Positions 1 through 8,752 of a DNA stretch of 64,000 nucleotides are shown here, piece by piece. Positions within the stretch are counted from its first letter, which is position 1. Each line of letters starts with the position of its first letter. Source of the DNA: Helicobacter cetorum (GTDB lineage Bacteria > Campylobacterota > Campylobacteria > Campylobacterales > UBA6016); assembly GCA_022729705.1 (NCBI GenBank), contig DZAX01000008.1, forward strand, positions 1 to 64,000, in the 5' to 3' direction. The translations under genes were made by a program, and so were the position numbers. A model generated the notes under the pieces. It saw only the letters and a list, made by a program, of their open reading frames with translations. It was not told where the DNA came from and ran no database searches.

Positions 1-302
1 TCATTGTTTTGCTCTTATTTGGTTTTTTGTTTTTAGTTATGCAAAGATGGTTCCATTTGTGTTATAATCAACTCCAGCTACAAAAAAGGCGAGCTTTGAG
101 ACTCTTGCGGCGATTTTTGCAACTATATGTTTTGCCGAGCCAGAGGCGCCAAAAGAGATTACACTACAGCTAAAATGAAACCATCAGTTTTAGTTTGCCG
201 GATACTACATAAAAAAAATATCCTTAGAACACGGCTACGCCGAACTCGAAGCATACCTAAGCAGGAAGGGTATAAAGCTAAAACCGCAAAATATGATGGT
301 GG
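1..302 (+). other. Decayed coding scraps upstream of the phage-type gene
   Basis: No intact gene is seen. Short coding-like stretches appear in different frames: one around 85-178 reading ...FETLAAIFATICFAEPEAPK, ending at a TGA, and one around 194-338 reading ...EHGYAELEAYLSRKGIKL. They look like pieces of one longer reading frame broken by indels, probably the upstream part of the phage-type protein that follows. This is inferred only from the amino-acid character of the frames. Confidence 0.3.
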
Positions 303-2771
303 ATGGGGCTAATCTCTGGTACTGCCGCGTATTTGCAAGCTGACGGAACGGGAAAGAGTACCGAAGAGAAAAGGCAAGCGTTTATTGATTCGTATATCAC
401 AGGCGCTTTTATGGGCGCTGGCGGCGGCGCTGTTGGTGCGGCTGTCGGGCATTTTGTCGAGGGCGAAAAGCCAAAGAGCGACGAGCCAACTCCCCTCCCC
501 ACTCCTGCCGCTCCAAAAATAGAACCTGAAAAAATGATATACGATATGCAAGGGCTTCGTGGCGGCTCTATTGACCATGTTCAGATTTCCAAAGAACAGC
601 TTGACGCTTTGCCGTGGCTGGGATATTCACAAGAAGCTTTCCACGCCCTGCCATTTAAACAAAAAATGGATATGCTGAATCGTATATCTCAAAAATTAAT
701 TAAAGAAAGGTTCAAAGATGCAGAACGATACGGATTTGATAAACAATCAGGCTCCTTTACGGTCGATGGAACCCCACTTAGCTACAAAGAGTTCCTTTCT
801 CATTTCGCCGAATCAGCCGCCGCTGACATCCGAAGAGATTTTGTCGATAACGAATCTACATATGAACGTGGTGTTGGAAGCGCTACGATTACGCGGTATG
901 CACTTTCAGGCGCCACAGAGGGCGGGCTACACACTGCAAAACTGGGTAAACATGGCGAGGATGGACTAAACGTCCCTCGCGATGTAGATCCTTTTCTCTA
1001 CCAAAAAGACGCCCCCGAAATCACCGCTTCCGTCAAAGGTATGTTTGAAGCCAAAGGCGAGGGTGGGGTAATCACTCTGATGAAATCCTCCGATATTACT
1101 ACTATCTATCACGAGACCGCACACTATTTTGAACGTACTTTTGTGCCTGAGGAAAAGGCGCATTTTGACGCTATTTATGGAGAGTATGCTGAGGGTAGGG
1201 CTAGGAGCGAGGCTTTTGCAGAGGGGTTTGTAAGATGGGTTGCCGATGGGTGGTATGGCACAAAAGAGCAACACGGGCTATTTGCCAAATTCGCTAGATT
1301 TATCAGGGAGACCTTTAGACAGATACCGGATTCTAATGAGGCAAATTTTAAGCTTACGCCGCAAATGCAGCTCTTTTATCGTGCTATGCTGGGAGACGCT
1401 AAGGCTAAGGCGGCTTTGCATGAGGCTATTAAGAGGCGTGATGATGGTGGGGTGGAGAGTAAAATAAAACCCGCTAATGAGAGTAATCCGAATATACTCT
1501 ATCAAAAAGACGCTATTTCTAGCTTCAAAGAAGCCGTCCTTAATGATGAAAAGCCTACTCCTCTAGAGCTTGGCAGAGTGACCAAAGAGCAAGCCGCAAG
1601 ACTCAAAGAGCTTACCGGATTAGATTTTAGCGGATATAAGAGAGTATTGACTTTTGAATTTATCAGGCATATTAAAAATAGGCATCCTGAGGACTTGGGG
1701 CTTATCGATGATATACCGCAGATAATAAATGATTTTGATTTTGCTGAGAAGTCTATCACCCGCAATGAGCAGACCGGAAAGACTGAAGTTAGTCTTGTTT
1801 TGTATAAAAAAGATGATGATAAGATTGTTAAGTCTGTGGAGCTTAGAGATTTTGGGGACAAGAGTCTTTCTTTTAAAACTCTGTTTACGATGGAGTCGAC
1901 AGACCAAAAACTGCCGACCGCTCTACGGTTGTCGCCTAGTGCCCAAGATAACTCGTCCTTTAGCTCACGTCCTTACCCGCACTCCGATGGTTTGGGTGAT
2001 ATTTTATACCAATCCGGGCAAGAAGTCAAGCCCGAAGATGTCCTCTTTATCCGCCCAACTGAAGATATGAAGGGCTTTTGGCAAAAGTGGGTTGATAATG
2101 TATACAGAGGCGCAACTGCCATTGTGGATAGTAAGAAGTTTGATAATGTGAGGTGGGTTCGCCGGGTTCGTGAAAATCTGCTACTGCACGCCAACAGGGG
2201 TGAGCTGTATCTTGATCATCTTACGGAATTTCGTATGAGACTCTCTAGCGGATATGACATGGCTGTTGACCTTGGGAAGGCTCTTGCAAAAGAGTTGACG
2301 CCTGTTGAGCGGGAGGTATTGACTCGTAAGCTGGAGGGCGAAACAGCAGAAGCGGATAGGCTACGCTCTGAAAATCCTGATATTGATTTGACAAAGATAG
2401 ATGACCACTACGCAAAAATCAGGGCTCAAATCGACACAAACGCCGCAAAACTCAAAGAACTTGGCGCACTAAGAGACGAAGACAATATAAAAGACTATAT
2501 AAAGCGGGTATACCAAAAGCAGATAGACGAGGCAAATTCTGCTGGTTCTGCTGTTTTTGGTGGAGATACTTCTCACTCTCGAGGTGTTGAGAAGACCATA
2601 ACTGTTAAGGACGCTTTTGCGGATGATTTTAGTGTTGGTGAGACGCTTAAGATAGGTGGGTTTGAGTATAAAGTTTTAGAGTCCAACCAAAAACTAGAGG
2701 GTTTACCTAGTGATTACTTTTTTATAAAACCCATATATCGCCTCTGCGTCTTTGGCTCCAACCGCATTTGA
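303..2771 (+). CDS. Truncated phage-type polyvalent protein with HExxH metalloprotease and PBECR-like nuclease modules
   Basis: A multidomain protein (822 aa) of the kind carried by prophages and conjugative elements of epsilonproteobacteria. A Gly/Ala-rich N-terminal segment (residues about 30-55) is followed by an HETAH zinc-protease motif at residues 270-274, with a downstream acidic EAFAEGF segment (about 303). A region at about 430-530 (GYKRVLTFEFIRHIKNRHPE...) resembles the phage Barnase/EndoU/colicin-RelE-like (PBECR) nuclease fold. Three LYQ-containing linkers (about residues 232, 400 and 567) separate the modules, as in such polyvalent proteins. The C-terminal part is a charged helical region. 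The last roughly 22 residues are encoded antisense to the end of uvrC and look accidental, so the 3' end is probably lost. The start is also doubtful: an in-frame TGA lies just upstream at 294 and coding-like scraps precede it. Probably a pseudogene or remnant; domain calls are by motif only. Confidence 0.6.
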   Translation: MGLISGTAAYLQADGTGKSTEEKRQAFIDSYITGAFMGAGGGAVGAAVGHFVEGEKPKSDEPTPLPTPAAPKIEPEKMIYDMQGLRGGSIDHVQISKEQLDALPWLGYSQEAFHALPFKQKMDMLNRISQKLIKERFKDAERYGFDKQSGSFTVDGTPLSYKEFLSHFAESAAADIRRDFVDNESTYERGVGSATITRYALSGATEGGLHTAKLGKHGEDGLNVPRDVDPFLYQKDAPEITASVKGMFEAKGEGGVITLMKSSDITTIYHETAHYFERTFVPEEKAHFDAIYGEYAEGRARSEAFAEGFVRWVADGWYGTKEQHGLFAKFARFIRETFRQIPDSNEANFKLTPQMQLFYRAMLGDAKAKAALHEAIKRRDDGGVESKIKPANESNPNILYQKDAISSFKEAVLNDEKPTPLELGRVTKEQAARLKELTGLDFSGYKRVLTFEFIRHIKNRHPEDLGLIDDIPQIINDFDFAEKSITRNEQTGKTEVSLVLYKKDDDKIVKSVELRDFGDKSLSFKTLFTMESTDQKLPTALRLSPSAQDNSSFSSRPYPHSDGLGDILYQSGQEVKPEDVLFIRPTEDMKGFWQKWVDNVYRGATAIVDSKKFDNVRWVRRVRENLLLHANRGELYLDHLTEFRMRLSSGYDMAVDLGKALAKELTPVEREVLTRKLEGETAEADRLRSENPDIDLTKIDDHYAKIRAQIDTNAAKLKELGALRDEDNIKDYIKRVYQKQIDEANSAGSAVFGGDTSHSRGVEKTITVKDAFADDFSVGETLKIGGFEYKVLESNQKLEGLPSDYFFIKPIYRLCVFGSNRI

Positions 2772-4526
2772 AAGCTCCTCTACACTGGCCGCCCTGATAG
2801 TCTCAAAGTTTCCAAAGTAATCTAAGAGCCGCTTGATTTTTCCCTCTTTGATTCCTTTGAGCTTCATTAGCTCTATCTCTTTATCTTTTTTGCCTTTTTG
2901 CTTTCTGTGAAACGTCACGGCAAATCTATGCGCTTCGTCTCGTAGATTTTGCAAAAACTGTAGCCTCTTGTCGGAGGGCGGGAGTTTTAGGATTTTTGAC
3001 TCTATGTATAGCATATCGTTTGCGCTGTTTTTGGCTCTATGCGCTTTGCCGTCTATCTTCTCTTTGGCTATCGCCGCCACGTCGATATTTACGCCTACGC
3101 TCTCCAAAATATTCAGAGCCAGCGTCAAGTTTGCTTTGCCGCCGTCAAGCAGCCAAAGGTCTGGCGGAGGGTTTTTGTCAAAGCTCTCGGCTCGTCTTGT
3201 GAGAGCCTCTCTCATCTGTTCATATTCGCTTGTCGCTTCTAGGTTGTAGTGTCTGTACTCATCTTTTTTGAAGCGCTCATCCCATACGACCATTGAAGCC
3301 ACAGGCGAGGAGCCAAATAGATGTGAGTTGTCAAACGTCTCAATACGAGTCGGTGTACTTTTGAGTTCCAAAAGCTCTTTTAGCTCAATAGACATCGCCG
3401 CAAACGCACTCTCGCCCCTCTGCCTTAAAAGCTCAAAGCCGTTTTTGAGGGCTATAGCGGCTATGTTTTGATGCTCTTTTTTCTTTGGCGTGGAGATTTT
3501 GATTTTTTTGCCTATTTTTTCGCTTGCAAGCTCTTCTATAGCCGCTTTGTCGCCCTCGTCTATCTCGTGCAAGGTATAGATATTTTGCGACACAAACGGG
3601 TGTTCTTTGGTGTAAAACTCCAGCAACGCTTGGCTATACAGCTCGTCTATCGCCTCTTCATCGGACGCCTCAGAGAGGGAGGCAAAGCTATGAGAAGAGG
3701 ATACAAGCTTGCCGTCTCGGATAAAAAACCTCACCACGCACGCCGCATTTGAGCCTTTGGCGACCGCAAAAATATCAAAATTATCGTTTTTGGCGAGGTC
3801 TACTTCGCTTGTTACGGTGATTTTTTTGATGGCGACTATCTTGTCTCGCAGCGCCGCCGCCTCTTCGTAGCGAAACTCCTCCGCAAGAGCCGACATCTTG
3901 GCTTCTAGTTTTTTTAAGAGTCCCTTTGTGTCGTTGATAGCCCCCATCGCCTCGTCAACCATTTTTTTGTAAGCCGCTTCGTCCACGTCAAATTCACACG
4001 GCGCTAAGCATTTGTCTATCTGATAAAAAAGACACGCTTTTTTGCCCTTAAGACAAGACACTTTTTGCACCAAACGATAGTTTTCGTATAGCGCATCCAA
4101 AAGCTCTCTGGAGCCAGAGACGAAAGGACCAAAGTATTTGACGTTTTTGCCTTTTATGACTCTTCTGGTTATCTCAAAACGCGGGTACTTCTCTGCCAAA
4201 TCCACAAAAATATACGGGTATGTCTTGTCGTCCCTCAAAAGAATATTGTATTTTGGTTTTAGCTGCTTTATGAGAGAGTTTTCTAGCACAAGCGCATCGC
4301 TTTCGGCGTTTAAAACGATATATTCTATATTTTGCGCCTCGCTTATCATCTTGTGTATTCTCTGCCCGAGGGTGGGGGAGGGCAAAAACTCTGGCGAAAA
4401 ACGAAAGTAGCTCTTTACTCTGTTTTTGAGACTTTTGGCTTTACCTACATACAGTAGCCGCCCTTTTTCGTCAAAAAATTGGTATACGCCAGGGGTGTCG
4501 GGGAGGTTTTTAAGTTTTTGAAGCAT
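2703..4526 (-). CDS. uvrC: Excinuclease ABC subunit C
   Basis: UvrC of nucleotide excision repair. It is recruited by UvrA/UvrB at a lesion and makes both incisions. The N-terminal GIY-YIG nuclease domain is clear (residues about 8-90: LPDTPGVYQFF ... LLYVGKAKSLKNRV). It is followed by a cysteine-containing region (CLFYQIDKCLAPCEFD, about 165-180), the UVR/UvrB-binding helix pair (about 200-235), the RNase H-like endonuclease half (ETFDNSHLFGSSPVASMVVW, DLWLLDGGKANL) and a C-terminal helix-hairpin-helix end (LLDYFGNFETIRAASVEELSNAVG). The length of 607 aa is normal. It overlaps the preceding minus-strand DUF721-like gene by 17 nt, suggesting coupled translation. Its 3' end is convergent with, and overlapped by, the phage-type frame at 303-2771. 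Confidence 0.97.
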   Translation of the reverse strand: MLQKLKNLPDTPGVYQFFDEKGRLLYVGKAKSLKNRVKSYFRFSPEFLPSPTLGQRIHKMISEAQNIEYIVLNAESDALVLENSLIKQLKPKYNILLRDDKTYPYIFVDLAEKYPRFEITRRVIKGKNVKYFGPFVSGSRELLDALYENYRLVQKVSCLKGKKACLFYQIDKCLAPCEFDVDEAAYKKMVDEAMGAINDTKGLLKKLEAKMSALAEEFRYEEAAALRDKIVAIKKITVTSEVDLAKNDNFDIFAVAKGSNAACVVRFFIRDGKLVSSSHSFASLSEASDEEAIDELYSQALLEFYTKEHPFVSQNIYTLHEIDEGDKAAIEELASEKIGKKIKISTPKKKEHQNIAAIALKNGFELLRQRGESAFAAMSIELKELLELKSTPTRIETFDNSHLFGSSPVASMVVWDERFKKDEYRHYNLEATSEYEQMREALTRRAESFDKNPPPDLWLLDGGKANLTLALNILESVGVNIDVAAIAKEKIDGKAHRAKNSANDMLYIESKILKLPPSDKRLQFLQNLRDEAHRFAVTFHRKQKGKKDKEIELMKLKGIKEGKIKRLLDYFGNFETIRAASVEELSNAVGAKDAEAIYGFYKKVITR

Positions 4527-4950
4527 TTTTTATTATCAGCTCTCTTATCTGTTCTAGCTTTTCTCGCAACTCTTTATTGACAAACTTATTCTCAAACGCA
4601 CCATAACTTCTCTCTTTCTCCAAAAAAGTAGTTTCTAACGGCGGTTTTGGCGCTTCAGCCTTAGAGTACGCTTTTATCTTTGAAAACACAACCTCTTTGC
4701 ACTCAGGCGTAAAAGCGCAAAACTCTTTTAGTATGGACGCAAGGGCGTTTAGCTTGTAGTTTGCCTCAAACTCTAAAGATTTATTTTCTAGTAGAAAAAA
4801 TAGCGTGTCGTTTTTGATATAAGCGCTTTTTACGCCAGCCGCCAGATATGGCGGAAGTAGTTTTTTTATTTTTCCGATACAGGAAAAAAACTCTATTTTT
4901 TTATTTGATGTGACAGGTATATGTCTAAAAAGTTCGGCTCCGTATTTCAT
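4510..4950 (-). CDS. DUF721/DciA-like small protein
   Basis: A 146-aa protein with no signal peptide or membrane segment. The central part (residues about 20-90, KIKKLLPPYLAAGVKSAYIKNDTLFFLLENKSLEFEAN) has the layout of the DUF721 domain. In many bacteria that domain forms DciA, a loader or partner of the replicative helicase DnaB. The C-terminus (about 115-146) is a charged helix. The assignment is by pattern and by the short epsilonproteobacterial form of such proteins, not by a diagnostic catalytic motif. It lies directly upstream of uvrC, overlapping its start by 17 nt, so the two are almost certainly co-transcribed. Confidence 0.5.
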   Translation of the reverse strand: MKYGAELFRHIPVTSNKKIEFFSCIGKIKKLLPPYLAAGVKSAYIKNDTLFFLLENKSLEFEANYKLNALASILKEFCAFTPECKEVVFSKIKAYSKAEAPKPPLETTFLEKERSYGAFENKFVNKELREKLEQIRELIIKNASKT

Positions 4951-5016
4951 GGCGCAATTATAGCTGTAATATTTTGAGAGGCGTTAAGGGTTGGCGGTTA
5001 TATCGCTGTCAACAAA

Positions 5017-5421
5017 TCAAATCTTAGAATCTACTTTATCCATCTCCTCGCTCTCGCACCCGCCCTCAAACCACTCAAAAAGCTTTTGCTTAGCTTTTGC
5101 CTTTGTCTCTTCGCCTATAAACATAGCCACAGCTCCAAGCGCTAGCATCAAAGCCGTATAGTCGTCCACAAAACCGCCCACAGGAATAGCGTCGGGGATA
5201 AAATCAAACGGTAAGATGAAGTATCCAAGCGCACCGTAGATGATAGCTTTTGACTTTGCGGGGACATTTTCATCGGATAGAGCGTAATAGAGTAGCAATG
5301 CGGCGTACACAGCTCCACAACCCGCTTTTTTTGCGTATCCTCTGAGCTTCTCCCAAAAAGAGTCATCCGAATACTCTTTTTTTGATTTTTCAACGTCCTC
5401 TAGTGTGATTAGCTCTTTTAT
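5017..5421 (-). CDS. YkvA-family (DUF1232) membrane protein with apparent ATA start
   Basis: A small DUF1232/YkvA protein. The conserved core LPFDFIPDAIPVGGFVDDYTAL, followed by a hydrophobic stretch, is typical of the family, whose function is unknown. The first canonical start in frame is a GTG at 5310. However, the frame upstream encodes the family-like N-terminus EKSKKEYSDDSFWEKLRGYAKKAG, up to an in-frame TAG at 5434-5436. In that interval the only position with a good ribosome-binding site (GAGGAG, 7-nt spacing) is an ATA at 5421-5419. It is followed by K-E-L-I-T-L-E-D, which reads like a start whose ATG has become ATA. An IS remnant lies only about 50 nt upstream. Either initiation is non-canonical and weak, or the gene is inactivated. 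A start at GTG 5310 would lose about 37 conserved-looking residues. Confidence 0.7.
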   Translation of the reverse strand: MKELITLEDVEKSKKEYSDDSFWEKLRGYAKKAGCGAVYAALLLYYALSDENVPAKSKAIIYGALGYFILPFDFIPDAIPVGGFVDDYTALMLALGAVAMFIGEETKAKAKQKLFEWFEGGCESEEMDKVDSKI

Positions 5422-5422
5422 G

Positions 5423-5472
5423 TCAATGCTCCTCTATTACCGTCTCTATCGTAAGGTCGTTTATAAAGTGAA
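5423..5472 (-). pseudogene. 3' end of an unidentified gene cut by an IS element
   Basis: A reading frame (…DIHFINDLTIETVIEEH then TGA at 5425-5423) enters from the IS remnant and stops just before the YkvA gene, with its stop overlapping the inferred YkvA start region. It looks like the last codons of an upstream operon partner removed by the IS insertion. It is too short to identify. Confidence 0.3.
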
Positions 5473-5918
5473 TGTCAAGTTTCACCACATTACGCCATCC
5501 CATTTAAAAGAGTAGCATAAAACGTATCAGGTGAAATCTTAAAATTTTGCGGCTCTATTTCAAACCAACTTTTAACTCTTTTGTTTGTGTTGTAGTATAT
5601 CAAGAACCGGTTTAGGTCTGATTTTAACTTCTTGGCTTTTTCTTTTTGTTCTTTAGGCACTCGGCTAACGTCAAAGGCTTTTAAAGTGCGATAGACATTG
5701 CTTCTATTTGCTTTGAGTAGACACTTAGATAAATCTCTACCAACTCATGTGAGAGTTTTTACAGCTCTAATAAGTTCTTTGTCTAAAATCAGATAAAGCA
5801 TAGTTTATCTTGAGACTCTCTACTTTTCCATTTTGAGCTTGTGACATTTTAAATTCTTTGTTTTGTCTATCGCTTGCTTTTAGAGTGGTTGGCGATCATA
5901 ATGTGGTGAAACTGGACA
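5473..5918 (-). mobile_element. Deleted IS481-type element (family A)
   Basis: A 446-bp remnant bounded by inverted repeats: TGTCAAGTTTCACCACATTA at 5473-5492 and its near-complement (one mismatch) at 5899-5918. On the minus strand, a broken frame encodes the C-terminal part of an IS481-type transposase: ...VPKEQKEKAKKLKS, then RFLIYYNTNK, joined by a deletion to VKSWFEIEPQNFKIS...NGMA and a stop. A conserved segment (…RHGGLKKELKVRTPCEA, as in other copies here) is missing at that junction. Non-functional. The same family recurs at 14530-15369 and 33236-33480. Confidence 0.75.
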
Positions 5919-5986
5919 TTTTGCTTTTTTATCTCATTTTGGTTACCCTTGCCAAAAAATGAAACAGAAACGAAAGAATTTAAAAT

Positions 5987-6955
5987 ATGTTAATAGACGG
6001 CTTTGGACGAAAAATAGATTATCTTAGGCTATCCGTCACCGAAAGGTGCAATTTTCGATGTAGCTACTGTATGCCCGACAAGCCTTTTAGCTGGACTCCA
6101 AAAGAGAATCTCTTGAGTTTTGAAGAGATGTTTAGTTTTGTTAAGGCGGCGATTGACGAGGGGATTACGAAGATTCGTATAACCGGCGGAGAGCCTACGC
6201 TTCGAGAAGACCTTGATAAGTTTCTTGCGATGATATACAACTACAAGCCCGATCTAGACATAGCGATGACCACAAATGGGTTTTTGCTTTCCTCTTGCGC
6301 CGACAAGCTCACAAAAGCGGGGCTAAAACGTATAAACATATCGCTTGACTCGTTAAAACCGGAAGTCGCCAAGCAGATAGCAGGCGGCAAAGACGTGTTG
6401 GAGCAGGTGTTAAAGGGTATCGATGCGGCTCTTTTTGCCGGCCTACGGGTAAAGCTAAACAGCGTGCCGATAAAAGGCGTAAACGAAGCGGAGATAATAG
6501 ACTTGCTCGAATACGCCAAATCAAAAGGTATAATGCTTAGATTTATCGAATTTATGGAAAACAGCCACGCAAAAGACGGCGTAAAAGGGCTTAACTCTGA
6601 AGAGATACTAGAAATCATAAAACAAAAATACGAAATAACCGAAATACAAAAAGAGTTTAGCTCGCCTGCAAAGCTCTATCTTACAAATGACGGCTATGCG
6701 TTTGGCGTAATAGAGCCCCACAAAGAGGATTTTTGCGACTCATGCAATCGTTTACGGCTTACGGCGGAGGGGTATTTGATACCATGTCTATACTTTGACG
6801 AAGCTCTTAGCATCAAGGGTGCGCTCAAAGCGGGCGATATAGAAGCGGCTATAGAGGTTTTTAAAAAAGTTATAAAAAACAAACCTCAAAAAAATCGCTG
6901 GAGCGGAGACGACGCTGAGAGTAGCGGACGCGCTTTTTACATGACCGGCGGATGA
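5987..6955 (+). CDS. moaA: GTP 3',8-cyclase MoaA
   Basis: Radical SAM enzyme that converts GTP to 3',8-cyclo-GTP in the first step of molybdenum cofactor synthesis, acting with MoaC in the cytoplasm. The radical SAM cluster motif CNFRCSYC is at residues 21-28 and the GGEP motif ([10 protein letters not shown]) at about 68. The C-terminal second-cluster cysteines lie in [20 protein letters not shown] (about 245-265). The protein ends in the conserved di-glycine (…MTGG) needed for activity. The 322-aa length is typical. No other molybdopterin genes are adjacent. It is preceded by the IS remnant, and an unidentified gene follows after 15 nt. Confidence 0.96.
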   Translation: MLIDGFGRKIDYLRLSVTERCNFRCSYCMPDKPFSWTPKENLLSFEEMFSFVKAAIDEGITKIRITGGEPTLREDLDKFLAMIYNYKPDLDIAMTTNGFLLSSCADKLTKAGLKRINISLDSLKPEVAKQIAGGKDVLEQVLKGIDAALFAGLRVKLNSVPIKGVNEAEIIDLLEYAKSKGIMLRFIEFMENSHAKDGVKGLNSEEILEIIKQKYEITEIQKEFSSPAKLYLTNDGYAFGVIEPHKEDFCDSCNRLRLTAEGYLIPCLYFDEALSIKGALKAGDIEAAIEVFKKVIKNKPQKNRWSGDDAESSGRAFYMTGG

Positions 6956-6970
6956 TAAAAGGATAAAGAT

Positions 6971-7354
6971 ATGTCTACTTGCAAGAAAAAGACTACGCTT
7001 TACGAACACAATTTGAGGGTAGCGTTGCGAAAACTGCTTTCCATCGATGCTTTGTCGGCAAAAACACTAGGATTTTGCTTTGATAGCAGACTAAAATCAA
7101 AGATAAAGTTACTTTTAAAAGAGAGTTCAGGTTTGCGAGATATTGAGGAATTGCTCTTCTTTGCGCCGGATATGATAGGGACTCTCGCCATAACGAAGGA
7201 GATATATCAAAAAGAGCTTATCTCAAAATTAAGTGCAACGCATAATTTGACTCAAAAGAGTATTGCGACTCTCTTGGTTGCGAGCTTCGCCACAGAATGG
7301 CAATATGTTGTTAGCCAATATTATACGCATAAAGAGCCAAGCATAATGCTCTAA
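6971..7354 (+). CDS. Hypothetical protein downstream of moaA
   Basis: A 127-aa protein that I do not recognise. It is Lys/Leu-rich, predicted mostly helical and soluble, with no signal peptide or transmembrane segment. It has three cysteines (residues 4, about 56 and none clustered as a CxxC). It starts 15 nt after moaA and may be co-transcribed with it. A hairpin-rich repeat follows immediately. No function is inferred. Confidence 0.6.
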   Translation: MSTCKKKTTLYEHNLRVALRKLLSIDALSAKTLGFCFDSRLKSKIKLLLKESSGLRDIEELLFFAPDMIGTLAITKEIYQKELISKLSATHNLTQKSIATLLVASFATEWQYVVSQYYTHKEPSIML

Positions 7355-7373
7355 AAATGCAAAGACCCACTAT

Positions 7374-7457
7374 ATTCTCCGGCAAAGCCGGTAGCTTCAG
7401 AGGGATGCAAGGGGCGATTAGCCCCTGCCGTAAATACGGGCTTTGCCCGTATTTGCG
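7374..7457 (+). repeat. Dispersed structured repeat, copy A
   Basis: Three successive hairpins: CCGGC/GCCGG at 7379-7391, GGGGC/GCCCC at 7411-7425, and a long stem at 7429-7457 (CGTAAATACGGGC pairing with GCCCGTATTTGCG). Hairpins 1 and 2 are joined by a linker beginning GGTAGCTTCAG. Copies B (9762-9847) and C (13081-13160, minus) keep parts of this layout. No T-run follows, so it is not a simple terminator. Confidence 0.65.
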
Positions 7458-7484
7458 TATAATATCAGCCAAAAAAGGGCAAGC

Positions 7485-8057
7485 ATGATCATAAGAAAAC
7501 TTTTTAAATTTGAAAGCGCCCATATTGTAAGAGGCTGTTCTACGGAGCGGTGTAAATACTCTATTCATGGGCATAGCTACAAGGCTGAGATACTTATAAG
7601 CTCTGATACGCTTGATAACGGGCAGATGGTAATGGATTTTGGGCTTCTTAAAGGCGCCGTCAAGGGCGCTATAGATTCGTTTGACCACGCTATCGCTATA
7701 TGGGACAAGGATGAGCAGGGATATATAGAGTTTGCAAAAAAATATAGCCGCAGGTGGGTGAGTTTGCCCGTCAGTCCTTCGGCGGAGCAATTTAGCAGGG
7801 TTATTTTTGTCGCCATAGACGCAATTTTGAAAGAGTTTGCTTATCAAAACGGGGAGTTAAACGTAGAGCTTCACAGCGTTATTATTCACGAGACAGACAC
7901 CGGATACGCTCAATGCTTCAAAGAGGATGCTTACAGTGTCAAAATGGGGATTATTGAACTGGCAAATATTATATTTAGCGATGAGATCAAAAAAGAGCGC
8001 TCGTCGCTAGATTTTTTGGATAAAATATTTACACACAAATTAAAGATGGAGAAGTAA
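7485..8057 (+). CDS. queD: 6-carboxy-tetrahydropterin synthase (QueD family)
   Basis: A 6-pyruvoyl-tetrahydropterin synthase-fold enzyme. In the queuosine pathway QueD makes 6-carboxy-5,6,7,8-tetrahydropterin from dihydroneopterin triphosphate. The N-terminal FESAH supplies one zinc histidine and the IHGHSY motif the other two. A GCSTERC segment between them holds candidate catalytic cysteines. The downstream DFGLLKGAVKGAIDSFDHA and the C-terminal VIIHETDTGYA (Glu/His substrate-binding segment) are typical. The ATG at 7485 is chosen because the upstream in-frame part only reads through the structured repeat. At 190 aa it is longer than E. coli QueD, as often in epsilonproteobacteria. It is followed after 1 nt by a cytochrome c gene. 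Confidence 0.88.
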   Translation: MIIRKLFKFESAHIVRGCSTERCKYSIHGHSYKAEILISSDTLDNGQMVMDFGLLKGAVKGAIDSFDHAIAIWDKDEQGYIEFAKKYSRRWVSLPVSPSAEQFSRVIFVAIDAILKEFAYQNGELNVELHSVIIHETDTGYAQCFKEDAYSVKMGIIELANIIFSDEIKKERSSLDFLDKIFTHKLKMEK

Positions 8058-8058
8058 A

Positions 8059-8481
8059 ATGAGAGGAAGTTATCTTTTTGTCTATCTAGCGGCGGTTTCA
8101 CTGGCGCTCACAGGATGCGGAGGCGACAAGAAAGTCGAGGAGAGAGTGGCGCAAATACAAACAAATGCACCAATCGAACAAAACGTAAGCTCCACCCCAG
8201 AGGCTCCAAAAACGACCGACGTCAAAACGTCTCAGTCGTCTTTAGAGGGCAAACAACTGTATGACGCAAAATGCGCCGCATGTCACGGTGAAAAAGGAGA
8301 AGGAAAAGCTTCATATCCAAAACTTGCGGGAAATAACAAAGAAGAGACGCTAAAAAAACTAAAAGGATATATTGACGGCAGCTACGGCAAAGCTCAAAAA
8401 ATGCTAATGACTGGACAGGCAAAAAACTTGAGCGACTCCCAACAAGAGACGGTTGGCGAATATATAGGCTCTCTTAAATAA
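8059..8481 (+). CDS. Lipoprotein cytochrome c (class I, c553-like)
   Basis: A 140-aa small monohaem cytochrome. The N-terminal lipoprotein signal ends in LTGC (Cys about residue 20), predicting lipidation and a periplasm-facing anchor. A low-complexity, polar linker (about 25-65) leads to one haem-binding CAACH motif (about 73-77) and a downstream methionine (MLMTGQAKNL) that may be the sixth ligand. It probably shuttles electrons in the periplasm, partner unknown. It starts 1 nt after queD, though a functional link is not obvious. Confidence 0.88.
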   Translation: MRGSYLFVYLAAVSLALTGCGGDKKVEERVAQIQTNAPIEQNVSSTPEAPKTTDVKTSQSSLEGKQLYDAKCAACHGEKGEGKASYPKLAGNNKEETLKKLKGYIDGSYGKAQKMLMTGQAKNLSDSQQETVGEYIGSLK

Positions 8482-8568
8482 GTGATTGAGATTATAGGAT
8501 TTACGGCGGCATTTTTGACAACCGCCGCTTGTGCGAGCTCTCGCGTTGAAGACCTCATTTTGGGCTTT

Positions 8569-8604
8569 GCTCAAAATGTGAGAATTAATCAGAGGGCTCA
8601 ATAC
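8569..8604 (+). repeat. One end of a MITE-like element
   Basis: This 36-bp stretch beginning GCTCAAAATGTGAGAATTAA matches, with two differences, the complement of 14897-14932. There it forms one end of an 85-bp element with inverted termini. Here the other terminus is not evident, so this is a partial or diverged copy. Confidence 0.5.
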
Positions 8605-8631
8605 GTTGGAAAAGAGAAAAGAAAGTGAATT

Positions 8632-8706
8632 TTTTGATTGAAAAGTTTAACTCAAGCCCTGAACTTTTTAAAGATAACCCTTGCCATAAGTTGAAGGGAC
8701 TAAACA
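8632..8706 (+). mobile_element. Right-end remnant of IS481-type element (family B)
   Basis: It encodes the last transposase residues (IEKFNSSPELFKDNPCHKL) and ends in GGGACTAAACA, the terminal inverted repeat of family B. The same end is found at 20592-20671 and in the longer copy at 51200-51743. Only this end remains. The rest of the 8482-8752 gap shows nothing else I can name. Confidence 0.65.
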
Positions 8707-8752
8707 CTTCTAAAAAAAGAGCTCATTGTACGCCCCCTTAAAAAAACTGTTT

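Noticed and set aside
127-312. Open frame of 61 codons before the phage-type gene
   Set aside because: Its composition is not protein-like, and better coding character is seen in the other two frames of the same stretch.
7429-7457. Strong hairpin as an intrinsic terminator
   Set aside because: No T-run follows, and the hairpin belongs to the repeated three-stem element.
7443-7484. Upstream GTG start extending QueD by 14 residues
   Set aside because: The extension reads through the third stem of the structured repeat; the ATG at 7485 gives the normal N-terminus (IIRKLFKFESAH).
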